Assembly (NCBI RefSeq): GCF_026810365.1
Contig: NZ_CP113948.1
Coordinates: 1,389,001 to 1,453,000 of the forward strand
From: Flavobacterium praedii
GTDB taxonomy: Bacteria; Bacteroidota; Bacteroidia; Flavobacteriales; Flavobacteriaceae
Reading direction: 5' to 3'
Length of the DNA stretch: 64,000 nucleotides
Of this stretch, positions 10,178-18,423 are shown piece after piece. Below the pieces are notes generated by a model. The model had not been told where the DNA came from and ran no database searches. It saw nothing but the letters and a program-made list of their open reading frames with translations. Both the position numbers and the translations under genes were made by a program. Numbering within the stretch: the stretch's first letter is position 1; each line of letters begins with the position of its first letter.

Positions 10178-10710
10178 AAATTCCCAGTAATTTTTGGATC
10201 AATACGAAATTTTTGTCTAAACTCCCTTTTTTCATATACACTGCAAAACATTGTATAAGTATCTTCCTTGTTGATTAATTGCAAATTTTCTTCAATTCTT
10301 GCTTTAACATAACTTTTAGGCCCTCTAGTTCCTTTTATTATAGCATTCGGAAAAAATTTAGGCGCATTAGGATCTACAATTAGTGGTTCGCTCACAATTT
10401 TGTCAATAGCTATGGAGTAGTTTTCATCTGCAGACTTACCTATCCACTTTACATTTTTATGAAGATAAACCTTTGATATAAAATCATCTATACTTTTTTT
10501 CGCTGATTTTCCTTTATTATTGTCATATAAAATACAAAAATCATTTACATGTTGCTGATCGGGTTGTTGAGGTGGAATAATCGTTTTCAAATAGTTATGA
10601 AGTCCTTTTGCGTCAGCTACTTCCAATGTAATTTTAATTTTACCTCCATTAGACAATTTGATTTTCAAAAATCCTTTTTCTGTCAAATACATTTTTACTT
10701 TTCGTTCCAT
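10174..10710 (-). CDS. Hypothetical protein, paralogue of the protein at 10801-11253
   Basis: A 178-residue soluble protein I do not recognise. Its C-terminal two thirds align by eye with the neighbouring 150-residue protein: VYLHKNVKWIGKSADENYSI against VYLGRNVEWIGTSSDADYSI, then SIAID(K/R)IV and a final (I/L)IDPK ending. It overlaps the cyclase gene by ATGA, so it is probably a partner or regulator of that cyclase or shares its control. No signal peptide, no cysteines of note. Confidence 0.7.
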   Translation of the reverse strand: MERKVKMYLTEKGFLKIKLSNGGKIKITLEVADAKGLHNYLKTIIPPQQPDQQHVNDFCILYDNNKGKSAKKSIDDFISKVYLHKNVKWIGKSADENYSIAIDKIVSEPLIVDPNAPKFFPNAIIKGTRGPKSYVKARIEENLQLINKEDTYTMFCSVYEKREFRQKFRIDPKITGNL

Positions 10711-10800
10711 TTTATAATTATAAAAAGTTAAAATTCAAAATTTGATTAACGATAGGTTTTATAAAAAAATGGTAAAATTTTAGGGGTAAAATATTGTTTC

Positions 10801-11253
10801 TCAAGTATTCGAAATCAACTTAGGATCAATAAGATACTTTTTGGCACTATTGTTATAATGAATACTAAACTCAATTTTATAGATATTCAAAGTTTTGGCC
10901 ATATCCAATTGATCTTTAATAGTGGCAACCACTTTGCTATGGCAACCTCCGCTGCCCAAAATAGTTGTATCATCTTCTAAGAAACATTTGTCGTTGGGAT
11001 CATTCAGATCAAAGTCATACACAATTCTGTCAATAGCGATAGAATAATCAGCATCTGATGACGTGCCAATCCATTCTACATTTCGCCCTAAGTACACATT
11101 CGACAAAAAATCTTGTACTTTTCCATTTTCAGAAAAACCATCATTATCATCAGACAAAATAGTTTTGGTATCTATTTCCTCTTGTGATGGATTCGACATT
11201 TGATAGAGACTGCTGGCATCAACAGTCAAAACTATCTGCACATTTTTACTCAT
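10801..11253 (-). CDS. Hypothetical protein, paralogue of the protein at 10174-10710
   Basis: A 150-residue soluble protein without a recognisable family. It shares the NVxWIGxSxDxxYSIAIDxIV core and the LIDPK end with its neighbour 90 bases downstream, indicating tandem duplication followed by divergence. Start MSKNVQIVLTVDASS is preceded by an A-rich leader. It is probably the first gene of a three-gene unit ending in the adenylate cyclase. Confidence 0.65.
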   Translation of the reverse strand: MSKNVQIVLTVDASSLYQMSNPSQEEIDTKTILSDDNDGFSENGKVQDFLSNVYLGRNVEWIGTSSDADYSIAIDRIVYDFDLNDPNDKCFLEDDTTILGSGGCHSKVVATIKDQLDMAKTLNIYKIEFSIHYNNSAKKYLIDPKLISNT

Positions 11254-11618
11254 AAGTTATAGATTTTAAAATTAATTAATTCAAAAAAATATAGGTTAAA
11301 ATAAAATGTGGGACAACGTAATAAAAAACTGATTTACAGTACTATATAATCATATTTTATCAAATTTACATTTTTTTAAATCAAAAATTAACATTTAGGA
11401 TAAAAATATCTAGTTTACAGGGCTTTAAAAAAAAATAAACAAAAAAGAACAATTTAAAAGAAGTAATTTCCTTAAATTTACAACAATAACTAACTGTATC
11501 ATAACAATATAAGCACTGATAGTTAGCTTTTTCGTTCTTTATAAAATGATAAAATTGGTTTTACACTTGCAATAAATCAACATCAGAACCATTATTCAGG
11601 CCTTAGTATAAGTCAAGA
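11254..11618. other. Intergenic region without a gene
   Basis: About 365 bases of very AT-rich sequence between a minus-strand and a plus-strand gene. It must hold two divergent promoters, but I see no confident -33/-7 pair and no ORF. Nothing else is evident. Confidence 0.5.
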
Positions 11619-11672
11619 TTGCTATTAAAGAAGATCACCTTTTATGATAATTACCAATTAATTTTTACGCCT

Positions 11673-12560
11673 ATGAAATTCAACCAAGAACCAATCGATT
11701 GGAAAGAAATATTCGAATTAAAGAACATTATTCTCAATTTTGTAGGAGTAGCACTGATTACGTTGGCTTTGAAAGGATTTATGATACCCAACAAATTTTT
11801 GGATGGTGGTGTTATTGGTGCATCGATCCTTATTCATGAAATATCACATATTCCATTTAGTCTTTTAGTTTTGGTACTTAATATTCCTTTTTTATTTATA
11901 GGAAAAATGGTTTTGGGAAAAACATTTGCGTTACAAAGCTTATTGACATTCCTCTTGATTGCAGTAAGCATGACATTTATAGAAATCCAACCGGTAACGT
12001 CAGATAAACTTCTGATTGCATTATTTGGAGGATGTTTGATCGGAATGGGAATGGGATTTGTCATTCGGAGTGGTGCAGCCGCTGATGGTATTGAGATTTT
12101 GGCGCTATTGACTACCAAAAAAATTGGTCTTAGTGTCTCCGAAGTAATCTTTGGAATAAACACTACATTATTTCTATGTGCCGCATGGTTCTTTGGCATT
12201 AGTACCGCTTTATATTCAATAGTTACCTATTTTTCGGCCATAAAATCCTTGGATTACATAGCTCACGGAATTGAACAATACACCTCTCTACATATTATTT
12301 CGTCCAAAAGCGAAGCCATTAAATCCCTAATTGTACAGCATTTTGGAAAAGGAATTACGGTTATAAAAGGAGAAAGAGGATATTTACCACACGCATTTCA
12401 TGAAAAAACCGATTGTGATATCATAATAACCGTAGTAACGCGATTAGAATTACTCCGAATAAAAGAAGAAGTAAGCCAACTCGATCCGCACGCCTTTATG
12501 TACATTCAATATATCAAAGAAGCGAGAGGCGGAATTTTGAGAAACAGAGCCAAACACTAG
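11673..12560 (+). CDS. YitT family membrane protein (DUF161-DUF2179)
   Basis: A protein of about 295 residues. I prefer the ATG at 11673 (MKFNQEPIDWKEIF) to the upstream TTG-type start because the preceding residues are not family-like. Five or six transmembrane helices follow, with the family blocks GFMIPNKFLDGGVIGASILI and IRSGAAADGIEILALL, then a C-terminal DUF2179 cytosolic domain containing GKGITVIKGERGY and VVTRLELLRIKEEV. YitT proteins are integral membrane proteins of poorly defined function. The HD hydrolase gene follows after three bases. Confidence 0.85.
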   Translation: MKFNQEPIDWKEIFELKNIILNFVGVALITLALKGFMIPNKFLDGGVIGASILIHEISHIPFSLLVLVLNIPFLFIGKMVLGKTFALQSLLTFLLIAVSMTFIEIQPVTSDKLLIALFGGCLIGMGMGFVIRSGAAADGIEILALLTTKKIGLSVSEVIFGINTTLFLCAAWFFGISTALYSIVTYFSAIKSLDYIAHGIEQYTSLHIISSKSEAIKSLIVQHFGKGITVIKGERGYLPHAFHEKTDCDIIITVVTRLELLRIKEEVSQLDPHAFMYIQYIKEARGGILRNRAKH

Positions 12561-12563
12561 AAT

Positions 12564-13157
12564 ATGAAAAACTGGGAATCATTATGTCATACCGTTATGG
12601 ATTCATTAAAGGAGAACTTGGCACCTCATTTGACCTATCACGATTGGAAACATACCGAACACGTCATACGCATGTCCGAATATATAGCGCGCAAAGAAAA
12701 CGTATCCGAAAATGATATTTTACTTATTAAAACAGCCGCATTATTTCATGATGCTGGTTTTATCACTACAATATCTGAGGGACACGAGGAAGAAAGCATT
12801 CGATTGGCTCAAGAAAAACTACCACAATATGGATATACAAACCTTGAAATTGAATGCATTGCTGGAATGATAAGAGCAACATCCATTCCTCAAAAACCCA
12901 ATACAAAACTAGAATGCATCATAGCCGACGCCGATTTAGAATATTTAGGCACCGATAGTTTTGAACGAATAGGGAATAATCTCTATCAGGAATTGAAATA
13001 CAGCAATCCGAATCTTACCTTAGCAGAGTGGAATGAAATACAAATTAAGTTTCTACAATCCCATTTCTACCACACCCCTTTTTGTTTGGAACATCGAACT
13101 CCAATTAAAGAGAAAAATATTGAAAAACTTATCCAACAAAAAGAACGTTACTTATAA
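12564..13157 (+). CDS. HD-domain phosphohydrolase
   Basis: A 197-residue HD-superfamily protein. The metal ligands are visible: H in HTEHVIRM (about residues 28-33), the ALFHDAGF HD pair near 68-72, and a later DADLEYLG aspartate near 120. Such proteins hydrolyse nucleotides or phosphoesters, but the substrate cannot be told here. It begins three bases after the YitT-like gene and is likely co-transcribed. Confidence 0.82.
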   Translation: MKNWESLCHTVMDSLKENLAPHLTYHDWKHTEHVIRMSEYIARKENVSENDILLIKTAALFHDAGFITTISEGHEEESIRLAQEKLPQYGYTNLEIECIAGMIRATSIPQKPNTKLECIIADADLEYLGTDSFERIGNNLYQELKYSNPNLTLAEWNEIQIKFLQSHFYHTPFCLEHRTPIKEKNIEKLIQQKERYL

Positions 13158-13239
13158 CTCTTTTGAATCGATTATAGAATATCACAAAAAAAAAGTACAC
13201 CAATAGTTCTCAAAATTCAAACAAAAAACACTTCATTAA

Positions 13240-13716
13240 ATGATTTCATTGACCAAATTACTCCACCTTTTAAAAGAATTAGAAAACAACATCCCCAATC
13301 AAGACAGCACCAACTTACTGGTTTCAAAATCAACTGTGGGTTGGCATATCGAACATACTTTATTGACCTTAAATTTAGTTGTAAGCGCCATAGAAAAATC
13401 GGATCCTGGTTTGTACAAACATAAATTTAGTTTAATTCGAATGCTCATTATGACTACAAAAAAAATCCCCAGAGGAAAAGCCAAAGCCCCAAAAATGGTT
13501 CAACCAACATCCAATTTTGATATCGTAACTCTAAAAAATCACCTAGAAAAAGCAAAAATAAACATCCGCAAATTAGACACTTTCGACACCAATAAATATT
13601 TTGAACATCCCTATTTTGGACCTTTAAAATTAAAACCAACCATTCGTTTTTTAGAAATTCATACCCATCATCATCTCAAAATTATAAACGATATAGTCAC
13701 AAAACCAAAAAAGTAG
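13240..13716 (+). CDS. DinB/DUF1569-like protein
   Basis: A 158-residue helical protein with widely spaced histidines (WHIEHTLLTLN near 35, HTHHHLKIINDI near 147) in the pattern of DinB/YfiT four-helix metal-binding proteins, closest in feel to DUF1569. Function unknown. It is the last conserved gene before the inverted repeat and the integron recombinase. Confidence 0.6.
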   Translation: MISLTKLLHLLKELENNIPNQDSTNLLVSKSTVGWHIEHTLLTLNLVVSAIEKSDPGLYKHKFSLIRMLIMTTKKIPRGKAKAPKMVQPTSNFDIVTLKNHLEKAKINIRKLDTFDTNKYFEHPYFGPLKLKPTIRFLEIHTHHHLKIINDIVTKPKK

Positions 13717-13748
13717 ATCAAAAAATATTAGGCACAAAAACAGCATTT

Positions 13749-13852
13749 GGGCGAGCCACCATACAGTCAAAGGGCCAACTTAGCAAACCGCTCATTCGGC
13801 CCTTTGCCAGTATGCTGTCAGGCTGTATGCGCTACTTCGGTAGCTTGCGCCC
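13749..13852. repeat. Imperfect long inverted repeat
   Basis: The outer arms GGGCGAGCCACCATACAG and its rough complement ending GTAGCTTGCGCCC enclose a perfect inner pair, AAAGGGCC (13769-13776) and GGCCCTTT (13798-13805). It is much more GC-rich than its surroundings. It could be a dispersed palindromic repeat or a terminator for the upstream gene; there is no T-run directly after it. It lacks the GTT/AAC arms of the attC sites, so I do not count it as one. Confidence 0.6.
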
Positions 13853-14163
13853 ATCCTTCTCGCGCAAACTCATCACCTTAATAGGAAAACTACAAATAAG
13901 GATATAAATTCAACTGATTTAACCTATTTTTCAATCACTTTTCTGCAAAAAATTTAAAAAATCTTCCTGAACATAAAAAATAGATTCTCAACGTAATAAT
14001 ATTGTCTCTTTCGTTAAATTACAAGAACTAATGTCACCATTTTTAAAAAACAGAAAAAACACAACCCTTAAAACGCATTACTATTCACAAAAAAAACCAA
14101 AACTTAATAAAAATTTACCTATCTTTATAATTCAACTATACGCCATACTGAATTATACGCCTT
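13853..14163. other. Leader region upstream of the recombinase
   Basis: Roughly 300 AT-rich bases with no credible gene. A short ORF overlapping the recombinase start in another frame is a shadow. TATCTTTA about 45 bases before the start codon is one base off the flavobacterial TAnnTTTG -7 box, without a clear TTG at -33. No LexA-like box is recognisable, although integron integrases elsewhere are often SOS-controlled. Confidence 0.35.
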
Positions 14164-15207
14164 ATGAACTGGAAAGTACAACTCATCAAACATCGTGGTG
14201 TGAGCAGAATCGCCATATATTTCGAAAAAAATCAAGAATGGATTGATCGAATAAAACTGCTAGAAGATTCCCGATGGAGCCAAACACTAGGCGTCTGGCA
14301 TTTGCCTGACACCTTCGAAAACCGAATGATATTTCAAATTGTAAAATCTCCCGTACAATTACCATCAAAAGAAGGAATAGAACAAATCGAAAAATTCAAA
14401 CATTGGTTATTGTCCCGTCGCTATAGCGAAAGCACGATAAAAACCTACAGTGAATCCTTGAAATCCTTCCTAACATTTTACAACGACAAACCGGTCGCGG
14501 AAATATCAAACGATGATTTAATACGGTATAATAATGAATACATATTAAACAACAAATTATCCGAATCCTTTCAAAACCAAATTATTAATGCCTTAAAATT
14601 GTTTTTTTCTTCAATTAGAGAAACAAAAATGGAAATTGATAAAATGCATCGACCAAAACGAGCCAAATTATTACCCAATGTTTTGAGCAAGGAAGAAGTA
14701 AAAATGATATTAAATGCACATAATAACCTAAAACATAAAACGATGTTGAGTTTAATCTATGCATGCGGATTGCGCAGAAGCGAGCTTTTGCATTTAAAAC
14801 CTTCGGATATCGATTCAAAAAGAGGCATTGTAATTATTCGCCAAAGCAAAGGAAAAAAAGATAGAATAGCCCCTTTATCCGACAAGATTTTAGTCATGCT
14901 TCGAAATTATTATTTGGCATTTAGACCAAAAACGTGGTTATTTGAAGGTCATATAGTTGGAGAAATATATTCGGAAAAAAGTCTACAAAGTGTTTTAAAA
15001 AAAGCGTTAAAAAAAGTAGGCATAACCAAGCCCGTCAGTTTGCATTGGTTGCGACACAGTTTTGCGACCCATTTACTCGAAAGCGGAACCGATTTGCGAT
15101 ATATCCAAGAGCTTTTGGGTCATAACAGCAGTAAAACAACAGAAATTTACACGCACGTAAGTACCAAAAATATTCAACAAATAAAGAGTCCATTTGATGA
15201 TTTATAA
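14164..15207 (+). CDS. Tyrosine recombinase, probable integron integrase (Xer-like)
   Basis: A 347-residue tyrosine recombinase. An N-terminal extension (residues 1-65, with SRIAIYFEKN and WSQTLGVWHLPDT) precedes a SAM-like core-binding domain (about 75-155) and the catalytic domain. All catalytic residues are in place: R204 in CGLRRSE, K229 in SKGKKDR, H294 and R297 in LHWLRHSF, H320 in LLGHNS, and Y329 in TTEIYTHV. The C-terminus (GITKP, RHSFAT, SPFDDL) resembles IntI ends. However, the stretch between K229 and H294 is short, and I see none of the extra 16-20 residues that mark classical IntI. It lies directly before the first cassette junction and is oriented with the cassettes. It is the only recombinase in the window able to act on the 53 attC sites, so I infer that it is the array's integrase. 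Confidence 0.85.
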   Translation: MNWKVQLIKHRGVSRIAIYFEKNQEWIDRIKLLEDSRWSQTLGVWHLPDTFENRMIFQIVKSPVQLPSKEGIEQIEKFKHWLLSRRYSESTIKTYSESLKSFLTFYNDKPVAEISNDDLIRYNNEYILNNKLSESFQNQIINALKLFFSSIRETKMEIDKMHRPKRAKLLPNVLSKEEVKMILNAHNNLKHKTMLSLIYACGLRRSELLHLKPSDIDSKRGIVIIRQSKGKKDRIAPLSDKILVMLRNYYLAFRPKTWLFEGHIVGEIYSEKSLQSVLKKALKKVGITKPVSLHWLRHSFATHLLESGTDLRYIQELLGHNSSKTTEIYTHVSTKNIQQIKSPFDDL

Positions 15208-15309
15208 GAAATATTTTCTATTTTAGCAAAATAAAAGGGATGCCATTTACCAGACCTATCCACCCATTTTTGGGTAGATTGGCCTGACGATGTAAGACCT
15301 ATATACTAG
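15208..15309 (+). promoter_or_regulatory. Candidate attI site and array leader
   Basis: This is the only non-coding sequence between the integrase stop and the first cassette. The first cassette starts TTGGGCATC at 15310, exactly complementary to GATGCCCAA before its attC, which places the insertion point at G15309|T15310 within CTAGTTGGGC. Upstream, 15251-15286 forms a 16-pair imperfect hairpin (CAGACCTATCCACCCA, loop TTTT) with three mismatches. GATGCC at 15239 is also complementary to GGCATC just beyond the junction, so the region may fold rather like an attC. TATTTTAG at 15219 is a weak -7-like box that could be a cassette promoter (low confidence). The junction is directly supported; the exact attI limits are inference. 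Confidence 0.6.
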
Positions 15310-15359
15310 TTGGGCATCATTATAACTAATCGTACTAAATAAGAAACACAAAACAAACT

Positions 15360-16457
15360 ATGGCAAATCCTAAAGACATTTTAGTAATAACAACTTCTTC
15401 TGCAGAAGGTTTAAAAATTAAAAAACATCTAAAACCAGTTTCTGCTCATATTGTAGCAGGAACAAATTTATTTAGTGATTTTTTGGGAGGATTAACAGAT
15501 GTATTTGGAGGTCGTTCAAGTTCCTATCAAAAACAGCTTTCTTCTCTATATAATGAAGCAATTGAAAGAATAAAATACAATACACACGAAATTGGTGGAA
15601 ATTGTGTAATAGGTTTGAATATTGATATGGACGAAATTTCAGGAAAGGGAAAATCAATGTTTATGTTAACTGCCATAGGAACAGCAGTAATTATTGAAAA
15701 AGACGAAAAATTAAATTCATTATCGAACACGAATGAAAAGTTTGAAAATGTTGGAGTCGAAAGGATAAACAATTTAAGACAAAGAAAAAATATAATTGAA
15801 AAAGCTGAAAAACGAGAGTTACATTATGATGATGAAACTTGGAGTTTTATAACATCAAATCAAGTTCAAGAAGTTTTTCCAGCACTATTAAGGAGATATA
15901 CCAACGTAATTGAAAACTTTGAATCAATGCAAGATGCTTATAATTTTTTCAATAAAAATTTCATAAGCTATATTGATGCTCAAGAAGAAAGCAAAAAAGT
16001 AAGTTTACTTTACGACAAAATTGAAACCGAAACTAATCATCAAGTTGCTTTATATTTATCTAAAGTAATCAAAGAATTAAACTTATTTGATTATGAAAAA
16101 AATATGAGTTTACTTAAAAATTCAGATTTCAAAAAACAAAAAATTGGTTTAAGAATAGCGACTTATGACAAATCATTTTATGACAAAGAAGATATTGTAA
16201 ACTTAAATCAAACCAAGACTTTTATTTCTGAGACTTTTAAAGAAAGAGGCGAAATATCAACAAAAAAACAACTTTTATCATCGAAAGAAAAAGAAGTTTG
16301 GAATTGTGAATGTGGAAATAAATCCGTTGAAATTGGAGAATATTGCGGAAGTTGTAAAAATGATATTTTTGGATTTAAAGAATCTGAAATGAAACCAACC
16401 GACATTGTGAAATATATTGACCAAAAAATTGAACTAATAAACGAGTATATAAAATAA
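15360..16457 (+). CDS. Cassette 1: YbjQ-like (DUF74) protein with zinc ribbon
   Basis: 365 residues. The first ~110 residues (ILVITTSSAEGLKIKKHL, GGRSSSYQKQL, GGNCVIGLNIDMDEI) match the YbjQ/UPF0145 putative heavy-metal-binding fold, which forms pentamers in its relatives. A helical middle follows. The C-terminus (about 305-335) holds a CxC...CGSC zinc ribbon. It is the first gene of the array, so it should be the best expressed if a promoter lies at attI. Cellular role unknown. Confidence 0.75.
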   Translation: MANPKDILVITTSSAEGLKIKKHLKPVSAHIVAGTNLFSDFLGGLTDVFGGRSSSYQKQLSSLYNEAIERIKYNTHEIGGNCVIGLNIDMDEISGKGKSMFMLTAIGTAVIIEKDEKLNSLSNTNEKFENVGVERINNLRQRKNIIEKAEKRELHYDDETWSFITSNQVQEVFPALLRRYTNVIENFESMQDAYNFFNKNFISYIDAQEESKKVSLLYDKIETETNHQVALYLSKVIKELNLFDYEKNMSLLKNSDFKKQKIGLRIATYDKSFYDKEDIVNLNQTKTFISETFKERGEISTKKQLLSSKEKEVWNCECGNKSVEIGEYCGSCKNDIFGFKESEMKPTDIVKYIDQKIELINEYIK

Positions 16458-16461
16458 CGAT

Positions 16462-16593
16462 GCCCAACACACGCTACAAGCAAGCTGGGCAATTGGCTTA
16501 ATTTGAAAATAGTTTGTATTTGATGCATTTGTTTTTAACCGAAAGATTACGCATCTTTAATCCCAGCCTGCGTGTAGCGCGGGGACGTTAGCA
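16462..16593 (+). repeat. attC 1 (class B)
   Basis: Closes cassette 1 (15310-16587). Class B arms: CGCTACAAGCAAGCTGGG and CCCAGCCTGCGTGTAGCG, with a small hairpin AAAGATTACGCATCTTT in the variable part. The cassette tip TTGGGCATC pairs with GATGCCCAA before the site. Confidence 0.93.
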
Positions 16594-16625
16594 GAAATAG
16601 TAAACCAACACATATACATAACAAT

Positions 16626-17363
16626 ATGGGATTTTTTAACCTTTTTAGCTCTAAACAAAAAAAGCAAACTGATTTAAAAGAAAGTGATAAATTAAATTCA
16701 CAATCTGAAAAAATCACTATAAATATTAACAATGAAAAATACCTAAAACCGTCAAATTGGACATCCAATTATATTTACGGATTTATAAATGGTAATCCAG
16801 TACAAAAAATTGCTAACCAAAATAATTTAATAGAAATTATTAGAAATACGGTTGGAAATGGAAAAGGCTATATTGCAATTGACTCTATTTTTCATCCTTA
16901 TAACCTAATAAATCATAAAGGTGCTACAGCTTGGGATTTAGCTTGGTTTTGGTTATATGTTCAAGACCAAGGAAAAATTATTTCTGAAATTGCAAAAAAT
17001 GAAACTGCAACAATTGTTCAATCCGAAAAATTAAACTTAAATGAAAATTTTAGAATTTGGCCAAATGATAGTTTAAATCCAAGTAAGAATAAACAATATG
17101 ACAAATTTGTTCCCTTTATTCTACCTTACTTAACTTATTCGATAGATGATAATGATTATAAACATTGGATAAAAATGATAAATGCCGAATTGCAATTACA
17201 AGGACACGCTCATACTTACATAGAAAATTTCAATAGCGTTTTATCAAATAACATTGAAGGACATATAATGACTATAGGTTTTGGAGAATTTGACAGAGAA
17301 AATTTAGATGACTTAATAAATAAATTTACAAATTTTTATGACCAAAATATGAGTGAAAAATAG
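16626..17363 (+). CDS. Cassette 2: hypothetical protein
   Basis: 245 residues, N-terminus MGFFNLFSSKQKK followed by a charged linker, no membrane segment. I see no recognisable family. The middle carries GNGKGYIAIDSIFHPY and ATAWDLAWFWLYVQDQGKI. The gene fills its cassette (16588-17498), starting 39 bases from the cassette tip. Confidence 0.6.
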   Translation: MGFFNLFSSKQKKQTDLKESDKLNSQSEKITININNEKYLKPSNWTSNYIYGFINGNPVQKIANQNNLIEIIRNTVGNGKGYIAIDSIFHPYNLINHKGATAWDLAWFWLYVQDQGKIISEIAKNETATIVQSEKLNLNENFRIWPNDSLNPSKNKQYDKFVPFILPYLTYSIDDNDYKHWIKMINAELQLQGHAHTYIENFNSVLSNNIEGHIMTIGFGEFDRENLDDLINKFTNFYDQNMSEK

Positions 17364-17372
17364 AACTACTTC

Positions 17373-17504
17373 TGCTAACACACGCTACAAGCAATTTGGG
17401 TATTTGGCTAAATTTTAAGTTGGTCTTGTATTTGGAAGATTTGGCAAATCCGAATAATGGGCTTAATTTAGTCCCAAACTACTTGTAGCGCGGGGACGTT
17501 AGGC
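17373..17504 (+). repeat. attC 2 (class A)
   Basis: Closes cassette 2 (16588-17498). Class A arms: CGCTACAAGCAATTTGGG and CCCAAACTACTTGTAGCG. Tip TTAGCAGAAATAG against CTACTTCTGCTAA, one A-C mismatch at base 10. Confidence 0.93.
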
Positions 17505-17535
17505 ACAAGCTTAAAAGACGACACAATTAATAAAG

Positions 17536-18258
17536 ATGACCATAGACACAGAAATAGAAACTTTAGAACAAGCAAAGAGATATTTTATATCAATGGGATG
17601 CAGCGGTTTTCATATGATGCGAGAAAATCCTCAAAGATTTGATGAATACAAAGCACTTGATATTGACCCAAACATTGAATCTGAATGGATTAAAGAAGAG
17701 TTTGAAAACAAAATAGAGTATTTCAATACAAATCCGACAAATGAGTATGGACATCTCTTGAGAAGTTTGGACTCTATGATTGAACCAAAAGAATTCTATC
17801 TTGAGAAATTACTTGAATTAGTAATAAAAATAAAAGATAGAATACCGTTAGACCAAATAGAATATGTGTTGTCGACGATAATTGGAAATAATGGAACAAA
17901 ATCTAAAGGTGGTCTAATTCAAAAGTCTTATGATTTGAAACGACCTGATCTGGCAAATAAGTTTTATGCTCAGACAAAATTATTACTAAAAAAGACAGAA
18001 GAAAATTCGATTACCTTAAATTCTGTTCGAGGGTATTTGATTGATGTGATTGATTACTACAGAATAGAAGAAAGTAAAGAATTTATAATTGACTTGCGTG
18101 AAAAAAGTTATTCTGATCAATTTAATTATTTTAAGGACGGTGCGGAAGAAGGCAATAAATATTCAATGAAAATGCTTTCTGATTGTTATAAAGAAGGTAA
18201 AGGATGTATAACAGACATTGACAAATCAAAATATTGGGAACAAAGAGCGAAAGAATAA
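17536..18258 (+). CDS. Cassette 3: hypothetical protein with a C-terminal Sel1-like repeat
   Basis: 240 residues, mostly helical. The C-terminus GAEEGNKYSMKMLSDCYKEG followed by DKSKYWEQRAKE fits one Sel1-like (TPR-type) repeat, a protein-interaction motif. The N-terminal part (YFISMGCSGFHMMRENPQRF) is unassigned. No signal peptide. Confidence 0.6.
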   Translation: MTIDTEIETLEQAKRYFISMGCSGFHMMRENPQRFDEYKALDIDPNIESEWIKEEFENKIEYFNTNPTNEYGHLLRSLDSMIEPKEFYLEKLLELVIKIKDRIPLDQIEYVLSTIIGNNGTKSKGGLIQKSYDLKRPDLANKFYAQTKLLLKKTEENSITLNSVRGYLIDVIDYYRIEESKEFIIDLREKSYSDQFNYFKDGAEEGNKYSMKMLSDCYKEGKGCITDIDKSKYWEQRAKE

Positions 18259-18268
18259 AAAAGCCAGT

Positions 18269-18400
18269 GCCTAACACACGCTACAAGCAATTTGGGTATT
18301 AGGCTTAATTTAAATATGGTTTTGTATTTGGGAGATTTGGCAAATCCGAAGAATGGGCTTAATTTAGTCCCAAACTGCTTGTAGCGCGGGAACGTTACCA
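18269..18400 (+). repeat. attC 3 (class A)
   Basis: Closes cassette 3 (17499-18394). Tip TTAGGCAC pairs with GTGCCTAA; this R box is the classical GCCTAAC/GTTAGGC. Confidence 0.93.
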
Positions 18401-18423
18401 GCAATAATTCAAGAAAAGAAGTA

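Noticed and set aside
13749-13852. The palindrome before the integrase as an additional attC or attI
   Set aside because: It lacks AAC...GTT ends, the 3/7 spacers and the conserved GGCTTAATTTAG interior, and lies on the far side of the integrase gene.
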